From: Chara braunii
Taxonomy: Eukaryota > Streptophyta > Charophyceae > Charales > Characeae
Direction of reading: 5' to 3'
Assembly: GCA_003427395.1 (NCBI GenBank)
Contig: BFEA01000038.1
Span: 356,602-420,601 of the forward strand
Length of the DNA: 64,000 nt
The notes beneath the pieces are model-generated. The model was not told the DNA's origin and ran no database searches. It worked only from the letters and a program-made list of their open reading frames with translations. Position numbers and translations under genes: made by a program. Every line of letters starts with the position of its first letter. Positions within the stretch are counted from its first letter, which is position 1. Positions 9,741 to 20,723 of this stretch are shown here, in pieces.

Positions 9741-12700
9741 CAACCTTTAGTAGACCCAGTCAGACGAGCAATACTGCCATCCCCTCATCCTTCCCCCAGA
9801 TGCAATCCCGCAATCTGCTTTCAGTCAGACAATAAAACTGAAACTGACATTACACATGCATTCCTTTACTTAAGTCTGAATCTTGTCCTGAAAGTTAAAC
9901 CAAAAGTCAACGTAGGGATGCATACAGTATACTCAGTCAACCATAAAAAAAAGTATAGATAGAGGTTATATTAGGTCCATAAAAAGAAACCAATGGTTAC
10001 CTTTCAGTTCCCTGCCTCTAGAACTCCTCCTGAGTTCCGACAGAGCTTCCGCAATCGATGAGCGGACTCCCCACAAAGTCTTGTTGCTGTCTTACGGGTT
10101 GCAATCCCGCCTGCCGCCTTGCCCTCAGAACAAGGACTGGACTTAGAGTAAGAAGGAGAAAAATAGGGGTTTTAGACTCTCGAGATACAAAAGGGGGACA
10201 AACTCAACTCCCAGGAGAGGGCCTTGTTATCTTCCATCACCTGAGGACCCCGCAATGGTAGCCAAAATGTGCAACAACTTGATCAAAAAAAAGTCAAACA
10301 GTCGGGCGTCGACCTCTCTGACGGACTTCCGACTCGCAGTAATAATCCTTAGTTTCGCAACTCAACCATCCCTTCCCCGACTCATGATTCCAAATTCATT
10401 AATCATGCAAGAGCCTGCTACCTCACGACCTGCCTCCAACTAGCTCTGTTGACAAAGTGAGTTGTATTTCGACCAGCCGTTAAGTCTACATCCCCTGCGG
10501 CTGTTCCTACCCCCCCCTCCTTTTCGGCAGACCGACAGTGCGTCAACTAGTGGGCGAGCGTACAACTTTGCAGGTCCGTCCCTTGCTGCTCCAAACAATG
10601 AATATAGCAATATAGCAGCTCACAGTTAGCGGCCCTCCAGCCAAGCTGTACGTAGGCATACCACACCCAACATGCCTGTATGCCGCTTAGGAAGACTACG
10701 CTCAAATAACACATTCCCTTCTTCTGTCGCCAAATGTGTCTCCTTGAGAATGAATCTTCCACTGAAATCCATATAAATTCACTGTTGTTTCAACATTACT
10801 TCCCGCCATTCACATCCCTTGCGACTTTATACCACCTAATTGATTGCTCCGATAAGGCAAGGTGCGGGCTCACTTCACAATCCAACACGGCCTGCCTCGT
10901 CCGCTCCTCGCTTAAGGATCAAAATCGTGAGATATCCACGCTCCCTGATCAATGGCATGCTCATCCAGGTAAGCTTTTCTCTACCTTTCTCTCTTGAGAA
11001 CGTACATGGTCCTTGGTGCGGAGAGACTCGTTCGAAGCCAACAAGGGATCACAGCAAGGAGAGGACCGCGAAGCAGCACGAGGGAATGGGATGGCGAGCA
11101 TGGCGAAGATTAGCATTGTCTTCAATGGCAACGAGCATAGACTCGGAGTTGAGCGCGACAATGAGAACTTCGACCACTGTCACAGGCTGTGCCGAAATCA
11201 TAATGAGCGTCAGGTGGTGGACCGCCAACAGAGCCACGACCCCTCTCAGTCTGATAACTATAACGTGAGTACACGAAGGAAGGGTTATCGATCTCACTCC
11301 GTTATTCATCAAACGCACAAAATGAGTATGAATCTTCCCTTAGACATGGGAAGATGAATCGCCATATCTAAACGTTTCATAATGACCGCGCAACATCTAC
11401 AACTTCAATTGAGCAAACCACTTCTCAGATTGCAATTCTGACGCGGCCAATCAGATTAGAATGGTATGAAACCCCCATTTTGCAACCTTGTTCGTACAAA
11501 ATGGTCGAGGAAATGGCCAAGTAAAAGAAATTTTGCTCCCGTTTCCTCCTTTTCTTTCCTCCTCGACCTCTTTCGCTCACATCTTTTATCTCCCATCTCC
11601 TATTCTACATCTCTAACACCAAAACTAACCTCGTAATCGTACTCGCCCACGTCTAAAACCTCAATTTATCACCTTACCTCGCTCGATTCTATGGAGAATC
11701 GAGTGGTATATCGATTTTTCATTCCGCCATATCCCTCCTTCATATGACCTCCGCGCAACTTCGTTTATAATTGTTCTCACATAACTCCAACTTCTACTGA
11801 CTTTCTCCTAATTCTGACTTTAAAAACGGGGATCGCCCACCATCAAAACCCCAATTTCTCACCTTCTCTTACTCGATTCCGATGTGAATCGAGCGAGCCA
11901 TGGCTATTTGGCTGCGCCCAACCTGTCACCCCGCCATTTCTGTCTCCTCCGAATGCACCCGGTGCAACTTTGCGTCCGGGATCATTCCCTTCACTCGCCT
12001 TCTTCCTTATTGCTCGTTACTTCCTCCCTGATCCTCGGGATCCGCCCCTATCCTGTCCTTCCTTTTTCTCCATCCCTTTCATCTCTCTTATCTTACTTCT
12101 TCCTTTCTACCTCCGTCGCTCCTGGCTTAACGTTCATCGCCCCTCTGCCTACACCAGCTCAGTCTGCACCCGACGTGATTCTCCGTCGTGTTCCTTCCTT
12201 TCTCCATGCCCCCCTCCGCCTAGTGCTAGCGCCTGCTGTCCCCTCTTACTCCCTTCACTGTCGGTCCGCCGGTGCCTTAACGTAGTGGCCTCCTCTGCTG
12301 CTCCGACCAGCCCTGCAGGAAAACTCTGGGGAGAGATCAGCTGCCGGCTGGTCCGATAATCCTATTGCCCCTGTAGTCAAATCCGACAGCCGATTCGCAT
12401 GTCGGCACCGCTTCGTGCCTCAGTCACAACGCCTCCTGCCCATATCAGTGCCAGACTACGACATAACCCAGGCATCACCCGGGGTGTCTGTTGATATCGA
12501 CTGCAGGTCGGTGGTCATGTGAAGTTGAGGCCTGCTAAAGAGTGTACACCCGCTTGCCGAACCCGCTAGCTCCAACCACGGGTGGCACTGAGCCTGCGAC
12601 CTATGTACCGCCGATGTGACCACCCTGAAAACAGTGGAAAGGCACTAGCCTACTCAACCTACAACATGGGCCTGGGTGGGACATGCCGGGTGCAGATCGT

Positions 12701-13643
12701 GCAGAGGGATTTCATGCAGACTGGCCCCGCAGCCCATATCGTCGTGGGCCTCTCGACATCGTTCAGGCCCATTGTGCCTAGATGCGGCCCTGCCTGTCGG
12801 GTCCTACGGGCACGCCTACACTCAAACCTCCCAAAACAGATCACGGTTGGCGGACGGTGCACCCACGACAACCCCCGCTACTCAGGTTTCTTCTGCTTCG
12901 TGGGCTAACCACCCACCGACTTGCATGCACGCCGAACTCATTGGCCTGTATCTTCAAGATGGACCGGATAAAGGAACTTCGTCAGTACCCTGTCAAGGAA
13001 CGTCGGAGCAAAATAATCATAATACAACAATAAATAATAAAATATTTAGAAATTCTAACCGTCAAAACATAACGAGCGAGGAAAAAGAAAATGCTAGCAC
13101 CACCCTGACGCTGCTGACCGCAAAACCAAGGGGGGATAGCCCCACAGAACCCTCAACCCTTTTGCCCCTTTGATCTCGATCCTTGAATCTCTCTGATGGA
13201 AGTCCGACACCGTAACCAAGTGTTAAACCCAAGGCTGGGTCTAGTTTTGACGGACGCCTAAATAAAACGGATTCCGCGCTATGCGCAGATCTACCAAAAC
13301 GTTCTCAAACTCACATGGTTATTGATGCAATCCTCCGCACGTACGCACAAGTCACAAGCAAGTGCTTCAATCAGGAGACAAAATATTTTCAATCCTAGTT
13401 TAATCAGAAAAAAAATCTTGGTTGGCAGCCAACGCCGACTTTATAATCATCAAAGGAAGAGAGATCACACTCGCGTCTTAAGTCTGCGCGCCCACGCACT
13501 CTCTGCTCTAGTCAACATTTAGTCAACGTAAACCACATACTCAGTCGCGACTCGTGCGGTATATTCAAACTTTAAACCAAACTTATTTTCCGCTACTTAC
13601 AAAAAGCAGGGTGGATACCCTTGTAAGAGTGTTCGCACCGACA
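9741..13643. other. Right part of the 7.3-kb insertion, no gene recognised
   Basis: Two minus-strand sequences resemble LTR/PBS junctions: TTTTGGCTACCATTGCGGGG (about 10244-10265) and ATTTGGCGACAGAAGAAGGG (about 10714-10734). A weak copy of the dispersed hairpin motif lies at about 11318-11370. A C/T-rich block at 11880-12300 and a segment at 12480-13170 give ORFs without known motifs. I can assign no function. Confidence 0.4.
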
Positions 13644-13775
13644 CCGCCAAAATGGTGGCGCATCACTCGTCCGCTTGACGGACATTGCCTTGTGTGATGG
13701 TATAGGGATACTCGTGTTTCGGGCGACAGTCTGCCACCCTCATGCTCCAGCTCATGGGCGTCCCACCTGACCAGT

Positions 13776-14133
13776 CACAAGCGGTTAACGGGTAGCTGAA
13801 AATTCAGGAATGAAAATTCTGAAGTGAGAGTCTTGGGCAGTTTGAAAATCCCGAATGGTCCTGGAGTGGTAAGAGGTCCAAAGACCCTGAAAACCACCTG
13901 TTTAGGCATGCTGCATCCTGAAGTGGTGAAGGGTGTCATGAAGTGGTGAAAGGTCCGAAGACCCTGAAAACCACTTGTTTAGGCAGGCTGCATCCTGAAG
14001 TGGTGAAGGGTGTCCTGAAGTGGTGAAAGGTCCGAAGACCCTGAAAACCACTTGTTTAGGCAGGCTGCATCCTGAAGTGGTGAAGGGTGTTTTGAAGTGG
14101 TGATGAAAAATACGACTGTTGTTAACCTTCTCT
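13776..14133 (+). mobile_element. 9-bp-TSD element, copy 1 (in A1 gag)
   Basis: Precisely flanked by CTGACCAGT at 13767-13775 and again at 14134-14142, a perfect 9-bp target-site duplication. It starts CACAAGCGGTTAACGGGTAG and ends AATACGACTGTTGTTAACC plus TTCTCT. The ends share only GGTTAAC as an inverted match. Inside, blocks with GAAGTGGTGAAAGGTC, CGAAGACCCTGAAAACCAC and CAGGCTGCATCCTGAAG repeat about three times. The 9-bp duplication suggests mobilisation by a Mutator-like transposase. It encodes nothing and is a non-autonomous element. Confidence 0.85.
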
Positions 14134-14142
14134 CTGACCAGT

Positions 14143-15071
14143 GGATGACTCACCTCTCCACAAGCCTGTGTGGCGGTCCTTTCGATATTTGGGAGGATTT
14201 CTACACTCACTCCCTTCGTGAGCGTCGAACCCCGACCTTCATGGATTTCCAGGCGTTCCTTGAGAATCGCTTCGAAGCCCGACACGACGTGGCTGACGCC
14301 TTCGAGCATGTCGTCAGTACATGCTGGTCCGGCTCTGGTGGCGCTGCCGGTCTAGACCGCTACATCCATGTCTTTCAGGACGCCCGCCTCATTTGCGATG
14401 TGGCGTTCCTCCCCGAGGCTACCCTCATCGATCGCTTCTTGGTCAGCCTACCCCTTGAGTACCGCTCTGAGTTACGGTGGTATGACTTCACATCGTCCCT
14501 GCAGGCTTACGAGGCCGCCAGGGCTCATCAGCGGATGCAGGCCCATCTTCAGCCCACTTCCTCCTCCCAACCTCAGCGTACTGGTTACGCTCCCTCCTTC
14601 TCTCATGACACTTCCCAGCGCCGTTCCCCTTTCCACGGTCGTCCCCGCCGTTCCGCGCAGCAGGACCGCCACTTTTCGAGCCGCTTCAACTCGCTCGAGT
14701 ATGGTGAGCAGGACGCTGTTGCCCCTTTGTCGCCCGAGGGTGACCACCGCGACGACCTCCACCTCTGCGAGGCCGTCCACTACCACCTGGAGGACTCTAC
14801 CCTACCTATAGCCGAACGCCTCCAGCTTGCTATCTCCACCCTCTCTCGGGCGCGCAACCGCTCTGGTCTCGCTGGCATGTCACCCCCCGAGGTCCCTCAG
14901 CAGGACCTTCCTCAGGGCTTTGTCCCTCCTCACGGTGCCCTTTCCATTGAGGAGCGTGCAACCATTTTGGGTCGGCGTGGGTGTTTGCGCTGCTGCCAAG
15001 ATGTTCATACCTCCTCGCGGTGCCCTTGCACCATCGCCCGCGACCGCCACTATATTGAGCTTTCCTGCTAG
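14143..15071 (+). pseudogene. gag: A1 gag: retrotransposon gag domain and zinc knuckle
   Basis: Continues gag after the insertions (13645-13766 belongs to the same domain). FDIWEDFYTH, FMDFQAFLENRFEAR, LDRYIHVFQDARL, FLPEATLIDRFLVSLPLEYR and QAYEAARAHQR follow the pattern of the Ty3 gag (UBN2/retrotrans_gag-like) domain that builds the capsid. Near the end, CLRCCQDVHTSSRC fits the CX2CX4HX4C zinc knuckle that binds genomic RNA. A2 has CLCCRQDGHTSSRC at the same place. The reading frame is open from the insertion to the stop at 15069. The ATG at 14097 lies in the inserted element and is not a natural start. Confidence 0.82.
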
Positions 15072-15322
15072 CGTCGTGCTCAGTCCCCCCCCGACGCCTC
15101 CTAGCCATGATGAAGTGTACACCTGCGCCCTCCTCAGTAGTCAACTTCCCGACATCTCCGTCGCAGTGGTCCCCTCTCGCTACTGGAGTTGAGGTATCGC
15201 AGGACCCGACAAAGTGGACTCAACTCTCTGTTGCAGTATCGTCTGCGCCTCTGCAGACCACCGTCTCCCCTCCTACCTCTCCTCGACTACCGACGCGTTG
15301 AGCCATTCGCTCATCTCATTGC

Positions 15323-15840
15323 ATGGATCAACTTGCGACTCACGAGAACGTTGTCTCCTCCCTTCTGGACTTGAGCATGCTCAAGACTCGTCAGGAGCGA
15401 CTCACCCTCCATGTCGCTGCACTGTGTCGCCTTCTCGCCATCCTCTCTGACCTTGATCGTACCCTCCCGATCATTCCAGTACGACTTGGGACCTCCACGA
15501 GGGTGTGCTTAGCGTTGTGGGATTCTGGTTCTCAGGGCGATTTCATTCACCTACGTGTGGTGAAGGAAACACGCTTACCCACGACAGGGTCTCCGACTCC
15601 CGTCTCTGTCACCCTCAGAGATGACAAGACCCAACGCTTCTTCGATCATACGGTCACTGACCTCCCTTTCTTCCTCACTCTGGAGGCGACTGATCGTCCC
15701 CCGACGTCGCGTCGTCACCGTTTCTCTACACATTTCGATGTGATGGAGACGGGGTACGATTTCATTCTTGGTACTCCGTGGTCTCGTAGGTTTCGTAGCA
15801 CCGAGGCCGATTGGGCGACTATTACTCTCGTTCTTAGAAC
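15323..15840 (+). pseudogene. pol: A1 retropepsin-type aspartic protease
   Basis: Protease that would mature Gag-Pol. The active-site region reads LALWDSGSQGDF, a D-S-G triad in place of the common DTG/DSGA, preceded by the strand LPIIPVRLGTSTRV. The late YDFILGTPWSRRF corresponds to the ILG (psi-loop) motif of retropepsins. A2 has the same layout (LVLWDSGSQGDF and ILGISWSRWF). It lies downstream of gag in another frame after a stop-containing segment, so Gag-Pol expression would have needed frameshifting, or mutation has occurred. A Pro/Ser-rich linker to RT follows. Confidence 0.8.
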
Positions 15841-16170
15841 AAAGTGTGGACAAACGTATCGCGTACCTTTTATAGGCGCCACTGCGACACCACACCCCGA
15901 TCCTCCTCCCTCGGAGCCTCCGTGCCCACACCATCTCCCAATATCACCGTCACCTCGCCTCGGCAGTTTGCCCACTTCATCCGACAGGACGACTTCACCT
16001 TCTTTACGGTGAACGTTATGGATTTCTTACACTATGATCCACCCTGTCCAGACGCCGAGCTCATCTCCCTGGAGCCAGATCCTCCTTCTATCTCCATGGC
16101 TTCCATCTCTACTTCCCTCTCTCCGCCGTCCGTCGAGTCCACCCGTCGTCACGAGCTGATGCCGATGCTG
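15841..16170 (+). pseudogene. pol: A1 protease-RT linker
   Basis: A linker of about 110 residues, rich in Pro, Ser and Asp, joins protease and RT. In A2 it is open in one frame (about 39990-40270), with PQFAHFIR-like and FFTVNV-like segments. In A1 the frame shifts inside it. No domain is recognised. Confidence 0.5.
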
Positions 16171-16930
16171 AGGAACTCGCACTCTATACGACCGACCTGG
16201 AGCCCGCAGTTCATGACCTCATTCGAGAGTACCACGACATTTTTCCATCATCGTTCTCGTATGCCGGCATGCCACCGATGCGAAATGTCGAGCATTCCAT
16301 CAAGCTTGTGCCTGACTATCGTGTTCACCACCAGACACCCTACAGATTCTCGATCCCCGAGGCCACCGAACTCAAGCGTCAGCTTGAAGAGCTCAAGAGA
16401 CTGGGTTTCATTAAACCCAGCAACTCTCCATGGGGTGCACACATCCTCTTCGCTCGCAAAGCGGATGAAACTCTTTGTCTCTGCATCGATTATCGCGGTC
16501 TCAACCGCTACACTGTTAAGAATAGCTACCTCATACCTCGTTCTGACGAGTTGTTCGACCACCTTGTAGACAACCTCTTCTTTATGAAGATTGATCTTCA
16601 TAGCGGTTACCATCAGATCCACGTCGCTGCAGCGGACCAATTGAAGACAGCGTTCCTATCTCGCTTCGTCCACTATGAGTTTACGGTGATGCCATTTGAC
16701 CTTACCAACGCACCCGCTACCTTCGAGACGGCGATGAACGACATCTTGGAGCAATACGTTTTCGTCTACCGCGACCATATCCTGATTCACATTCGTACCC
16801 TTGAGGAGCATCTCAGACACTTCCGCGACGTCCTTGACTGCTTGCGCAGACATGACTTCTACGCCAAGCTAAGCAAGTGCCGCTTTGCCCAGCTCAAAGT
16901 GGATTTCTTATGACACTATGTGTATGACTA
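16171..16930 (+). pseudogene. pol: A1 reverse transcriptase (inactive)
   Basis: Copies element RNA into DNA in functional relatives. Visible RT landmarks in order: [62 protein letters not shown] and FVYRDHILIHI. The last replaces the catalytic YLDD by Y-R-D-H (about 16766-16777), losing the second aspartate, so the enzyme would be dead. The usual PFGLTNAP is PFDLTNAP. A TGA falls at 16911 where FLGH is expected; the same TGA occurs in A2. The frame continues upstream of the first ATG (16269). Confidence 0.88.
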
Positions 16931-17700
16931 GGATCTCCACATGAACGACGTGAAGATCACTGTTGTTGCGAAGTGGCCCGTCCCTACATCCGCTAGTTCC
17001 TTAGGCCTCGCTAGTTACTATAGTAATTTCATCCACTACGTATTCCTACATCCTTACCTCTACCTTCCTTCGGAAGAACCAGCTATGGGTTTGGACACCC
17101 TTCCACGAGGACGCCTTACACGCCCTCAAGAAGGCGGTGACATGTGCACCGGTTCTCCACCTACCCGATTTTGATCGCCCTTTTATCCTTACCACCGATG
17201 CGTCAGACTTTGTTGTAGGAGCAATGCTTTCTCAAATTTTCCCCACCTCTCCTGATTCCCCTCATCCTCGCATCCCTCACTTCCCACCCCTTACCCCTAC
17301 CACTGCTTCCGGCCTGACGCCTACTCGTGCAGTTACTGACGAGCCTTTGACTATTCTCCTACCATCATCGAGGACGGCAATGTCGAGTCTCGTTCAAGTG
17401 ATTGTCCGATAGCCTTCTACTCCCGTCAGCTCCTGCCCGCCGAGATAAACTACACTCCTGATGAACGTGAGGTTCTCACACTAGTTTATGTCACTCGGCA
17501 TTGGCGTCATTACCTGCACGGGGCACCATTCACGGTGCGCACGGACAACTCTGTTGTCCAGACTTTTCTGACAAAGTCGAAGCTCATTCCTCGATAGGCT
17601 CGTTGATGGCATGACCTATCCGAGTTTAGTTTCACCACTGAGCACATCTAGGGTGAGACCAACCGGGTCACGGATGCCTTATGCGGCGCCCTGACCATAA
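16931..17700 (+). pseudogene. pol: A1 RNase H with an unusual Pro-rich spacer (broken)
   Basis: Degrades the RNA of the RNA/DNA hybrid. The connection domain starts with LGLASYYSNFI. RNase H shows FILTTDASDFVVGAML (first catalytic Asp), then a spacer of about 55 residues rich in Pro, Ser and Thr, then IAFYSRQLLPAEINYTPDER (catalytic Glu), WRHYLHGAPFTVRTDNS and ETNRVTDAL. The spacer, seen also in A2, sits between the first and second beta strands, where most Ty3 elements have only a few residues. A frameshift lies within the spacer near 17350, and stops occur at about 17596 and 17649. Confidence 0.8.
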
Positions 17701-19054
17701 TCTGGAGCAAATCCAGCTTGCTGTCATCTCGGTCACTACCATCCACCACTCGGTGACCGACGAGTTTCGCACTCATTACCGCCACTTCCCGACTATCGAG
17801 ATATCCATGCGACCCTTCGAAGTGGCAAGACTGTCCCAAACTACACTCTCGGGGACAACGGTCTTGTGTACTGGCACGGTTTACAGGGCACCAGAGAGCC
17901 CCACATTTGTGTTCTCTCCACTGGACAGCTGTGTGTCTGGGTAGTGGCAGAGTTTCATGACCAGGCAGCCGTCGATCATATGGGCTTCCACAAGATGTTG
18001 GCTTGTGTGAACTGCCTGTACGTCTGGCCGAAGCGCAAGGACTTTCTGAAGGACTACGTCACAGAGTGTCCCACCTGTCAGGAGGTGAACAGTGCGAACC
18101 ATCTACCTTGTGGTTTGCTCCAGCCTCTTCCTATTCTTGAGGGTCGTTGGCAGTCCATCTCGAGTCGTGTGTGAAGGACTTCATCGGTCCTCTTCGTCCT
18201 CCGACCCCCGCGGTCATGATGCTATACTGATCGTCGTTGACCGCTTCACGAAGTGCACACGCTTTGTTATGTGTCGCTATGCTATTAGTGCACGTGAGGT
18301 CGCCCACATCGTGTTTGATCGAGTCGTGTGTGACCACTACTTACCTCTGAGCATCATATCTGACCGTGACCCGCGCTTTACCAGTTGATTCTGGCAACGG
18401 CTCCACGAGGTGTGCGGCACCCAGCTCCGCTTCTCCTCGTCTTATCATCCCCAGACGGATCGTCAGACAGAGGTCACGAACAGGGCTCTCAGAGGTATTC
18501 TTCGAAAGATTGTTCGTGAAGACCAACAGTAGGATCTCCATCTTGCCTATGCGGAGATAGCCTACAACCATGTCGTCTCGCTAGCCACGGGGAAGTCGCC
18601 CTATTATTGCGACCTTGGCTATCACCCTCGTGTCCCCGTGGACTTCCTTCGACCGTCACATACGCACCTCGACACGAGTTGTCCCGCGCTGGATGATTGG
18701 GTTGCACACATGACGTCGATCATGAACACCGCGCATGAGCACAAAGCCGCTTCCAAGACTCGCATGGCCGCACGTGCGACCCGATCGAGGATGGATCACT
18801 CATTCAAAGTCGGTGATGATGTGTTTGTCGACACCCGCCACTTACAGCTCGAAGCGGACACGCTTCACAAGTTCCGACATCGCTTCTTTAGTCCATGCCG
18901 CATTCTCCAAGCCGTCGGTTCTGATACAACATCTAGCCCGGTCAGCTTTCGTGTGAAGATGCCCGACTACCTACACCAGACTCGTGTGCAGAATGTCTAC
19001 CACATCTCGTTACTGCGTCCCTATCACAAACCGTCCGAGCATTTCGTTGGATGA
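17701..19054 (+). pseudogene. pol: A1 integrase (frameshifted)
   Basis: Inserts element DNA into the genome. The zinc-binding HHCC region is seen in FHDQAAVDHMGFHKML followed by CPTCQEVNSANHLP. The catalytic core has IVVDRFTKCTRFV (D1), IISDRDPRFTS (D2) and YHPQTDRQTEVTNRA (E). The C-terminal region reads MDHSFKVGDDVFVD and YHISLLRPYHKPSEHF, the GPY/F-like end typical of chromoviruses. Breaks: a frameshift near 18170 between the zinc region and the core, stops at about 18387 and 18530, and a stop at 19052. A2 gives the same order on the minus strand. Confidence 0.85.
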
Positions 19055-19435
19055 CCATACGAGCGCCCTCCATCCATCATGGTGGACGACCTCGAGGAGC
19101 TCCTCATTTCAGACATCATTGGTCGCCGAGTCACCAACGACAACCCTCCTCACGTCGAGTATCTCGTACGTTGGAAGGGTTACCTGATGAGGAGGCTACT
19201 TGGGAGTCCCTCGAGCACTTGCAGCACGCTCGTATGTTCGTGCATGCCTATGGCTGTGCTCGTCGTGCTGGGTTGACTGCTCCTCCTTAGCACACTGACC
19301 CTCTTCCTTCTCCCTCGACTGAGGAGACCACTGAAGTCGAGCCTGCCCCATCTGAGGTAGACCTTCAGCAGCAGGCAGATGCTTTTGAGCATCCACATCG
19401 CACTTGTCGTCGTCCTGCCCGATACGACGATTGAC
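19055..19435 (+). pseudogene. pol: A1 C-terminal chromodomain
   Basis: Chromodomain fused to integrase, thought to steer insertion by reading histone marks. MVDDLEELLISDIIGRR and YLVRWKGYLM match the conserved beta strands and W-K-G core; A2 has IVRWKGHPDDEATWEPLEHL. In A1 the frame shifts after RWKGYL (near 19190), so the ATWE helix region is read in the next frame. The tail CRRPARYDD ends at a TGA near 19433; A2 has the same tail, HRRPARYDD. Confidence 0.78.
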
Positions 19436-20723
19436 TCTGACTTATCTTCCCACGTCTTTGATTTCTCAGTACTCCATCCACTCCAGTTTTGCTACTTCAG
19501 CTCATCGACGTTGAGGCTCTTCCTTGACGACATTCTGGACTTCTCATCATGAACGTCATCGGTAGCTTCACGGCCTTCGTCACGATCAACTCTGCCTACT
19601 TAAGACGTCGCCACTCTCTTACCACCTTACCCTGTACAATACGCTGGTTGTGTCACATGATGGTCTTCCTTAGCCGGGTTCCACTAAGTTGGACTCTCCC
19701 TTGGTATACGCATAGGCATCGGGACGGTAGCGTTGCCCTGGCTTCCCAACTTACGGATCTAGCTCCGACCTCCCTCACTTTAGGAGTCACTCTCTTACCA
19801 CCTTACCCTGTACAATACCCTGGTTGTGTCGCATGATGGTCTCCCTTAGCCGGGTTCCTCTAAGTTGGGCTCTCCTTTGGTATACGCATATGCATCGGAA
19901 CCGTAGCGTTGCCCTGGCTTCCCAACTTACTGATCTAGCTCCGACTTCCCTCACTTTAGGAGTCATTTGCATGATTCCCTTATACATTGTTTTCTATCCT
20001 CTGCCGGCCCTCCTGCCCTAGTTAGGCAGCCTTGCATGCTTCATCTAGGTGCGCCCAGTATACCAGGCTCCCTGTTTCCCGTGCATGGTCGGCCCTGCAT
20101 AGCGGCCACCCCTTTAGTCGAGCATTACCCGCCCTGATGGTCTATCTGTTAGGGTCATTGGTTCTATTCGCTCCCAGTTCCCTACCCTCATTGAGATTGA
20201 TGACATGTGTCTCCCTGCCATTATGTGTGGATGCTGTTAGGAGTTTATCGACCCCCAGGCTGCATTCGCCACCCTCAGAGACCATCCCACCTTGTGGTTT
20301 GCGACACACTCCTCCTGTGATATATGGTTGTCTTGTTGATGTTATGTTGCTCTCAGACAGAGGCCTCTGCCTCTCACATTTCTAGGATTTAGTTGTTTCT
20401 GCTTTTGCTGTTCTTAGGACTTATACACTAGTCAGTTGTTTCCAGACTGAGGCTACTGCCTCCAACATTCTAGGATTTAGTTGTCATTACTTTCTGCTTT
20501 CCTACGACATGTATACTAGTTAGTTGCTTCTGCTTTCACTTAGGCTGTTAGCTGTGACATTGTTGTTTTTGTGATATTTTCTGTCCTAGGTTGCATCGCA
20601 TGGACTCAGAATGGAGCTTGCTCCGCATCCTAGACTACTTGGGTTTTCTTTTTCTTTGGTAGAGTTCCGCTTTTTGGTGGAAGCGTGCTTGTATCTAGGC
20701 GATCCATCATAGGTCGAGGATCG
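19436..20723 (+). repeat. A1 3' non-coding region with tandem duplications
   Basis: About 1.3 kb separates the chromodomain stop from the 3' LTR. A 176-bp tandem duplication (19612-19787 and 19788-19963) shares CACTCTCTTACCACC, TAGCCGGGTTCC and TTGCCCTGGCTTCCC; A2 has one copy (about 35700-35885 reversed), so it is specific to A1. A second, older pair near 20350-20520 shares CTAGGATTTAGTTGT and is also present in A2. No ORF is convincing. Confidence 0.8.

Larger units (their letters stand above)
6363..13643. mobile_element. Unclassified 7.3-kb insertion in A1 gag
   Basis: Comparison with A2 shows that gag is interrupted right after GATCTCCTCGCC and resumes with AAAATGGTGGCGCATCACTC. The insert has TGTCGAGCGC at its left end and ...GCACCGACA at its right end (TGTCG...CGACA), flanked by TCGCC and CCGCC, compatible with a decayed 5-bp target duplication of an LTR element. 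I found neither direct LTRs nor any retroelement protein domain inside. The right part (11880-12960) has C-rich ORFs without recognised motifs. It may be a non-autonomous large element (LARD-like) or several nested fragments. Confidence 0.6.

Noticed and set aside
14097-14109. ATG at 14097 as the start of A1 gag
   Set aside because: It lies in the inserted 9-bp-TSD element; gag homology to A2 extends upstream across the insertion.
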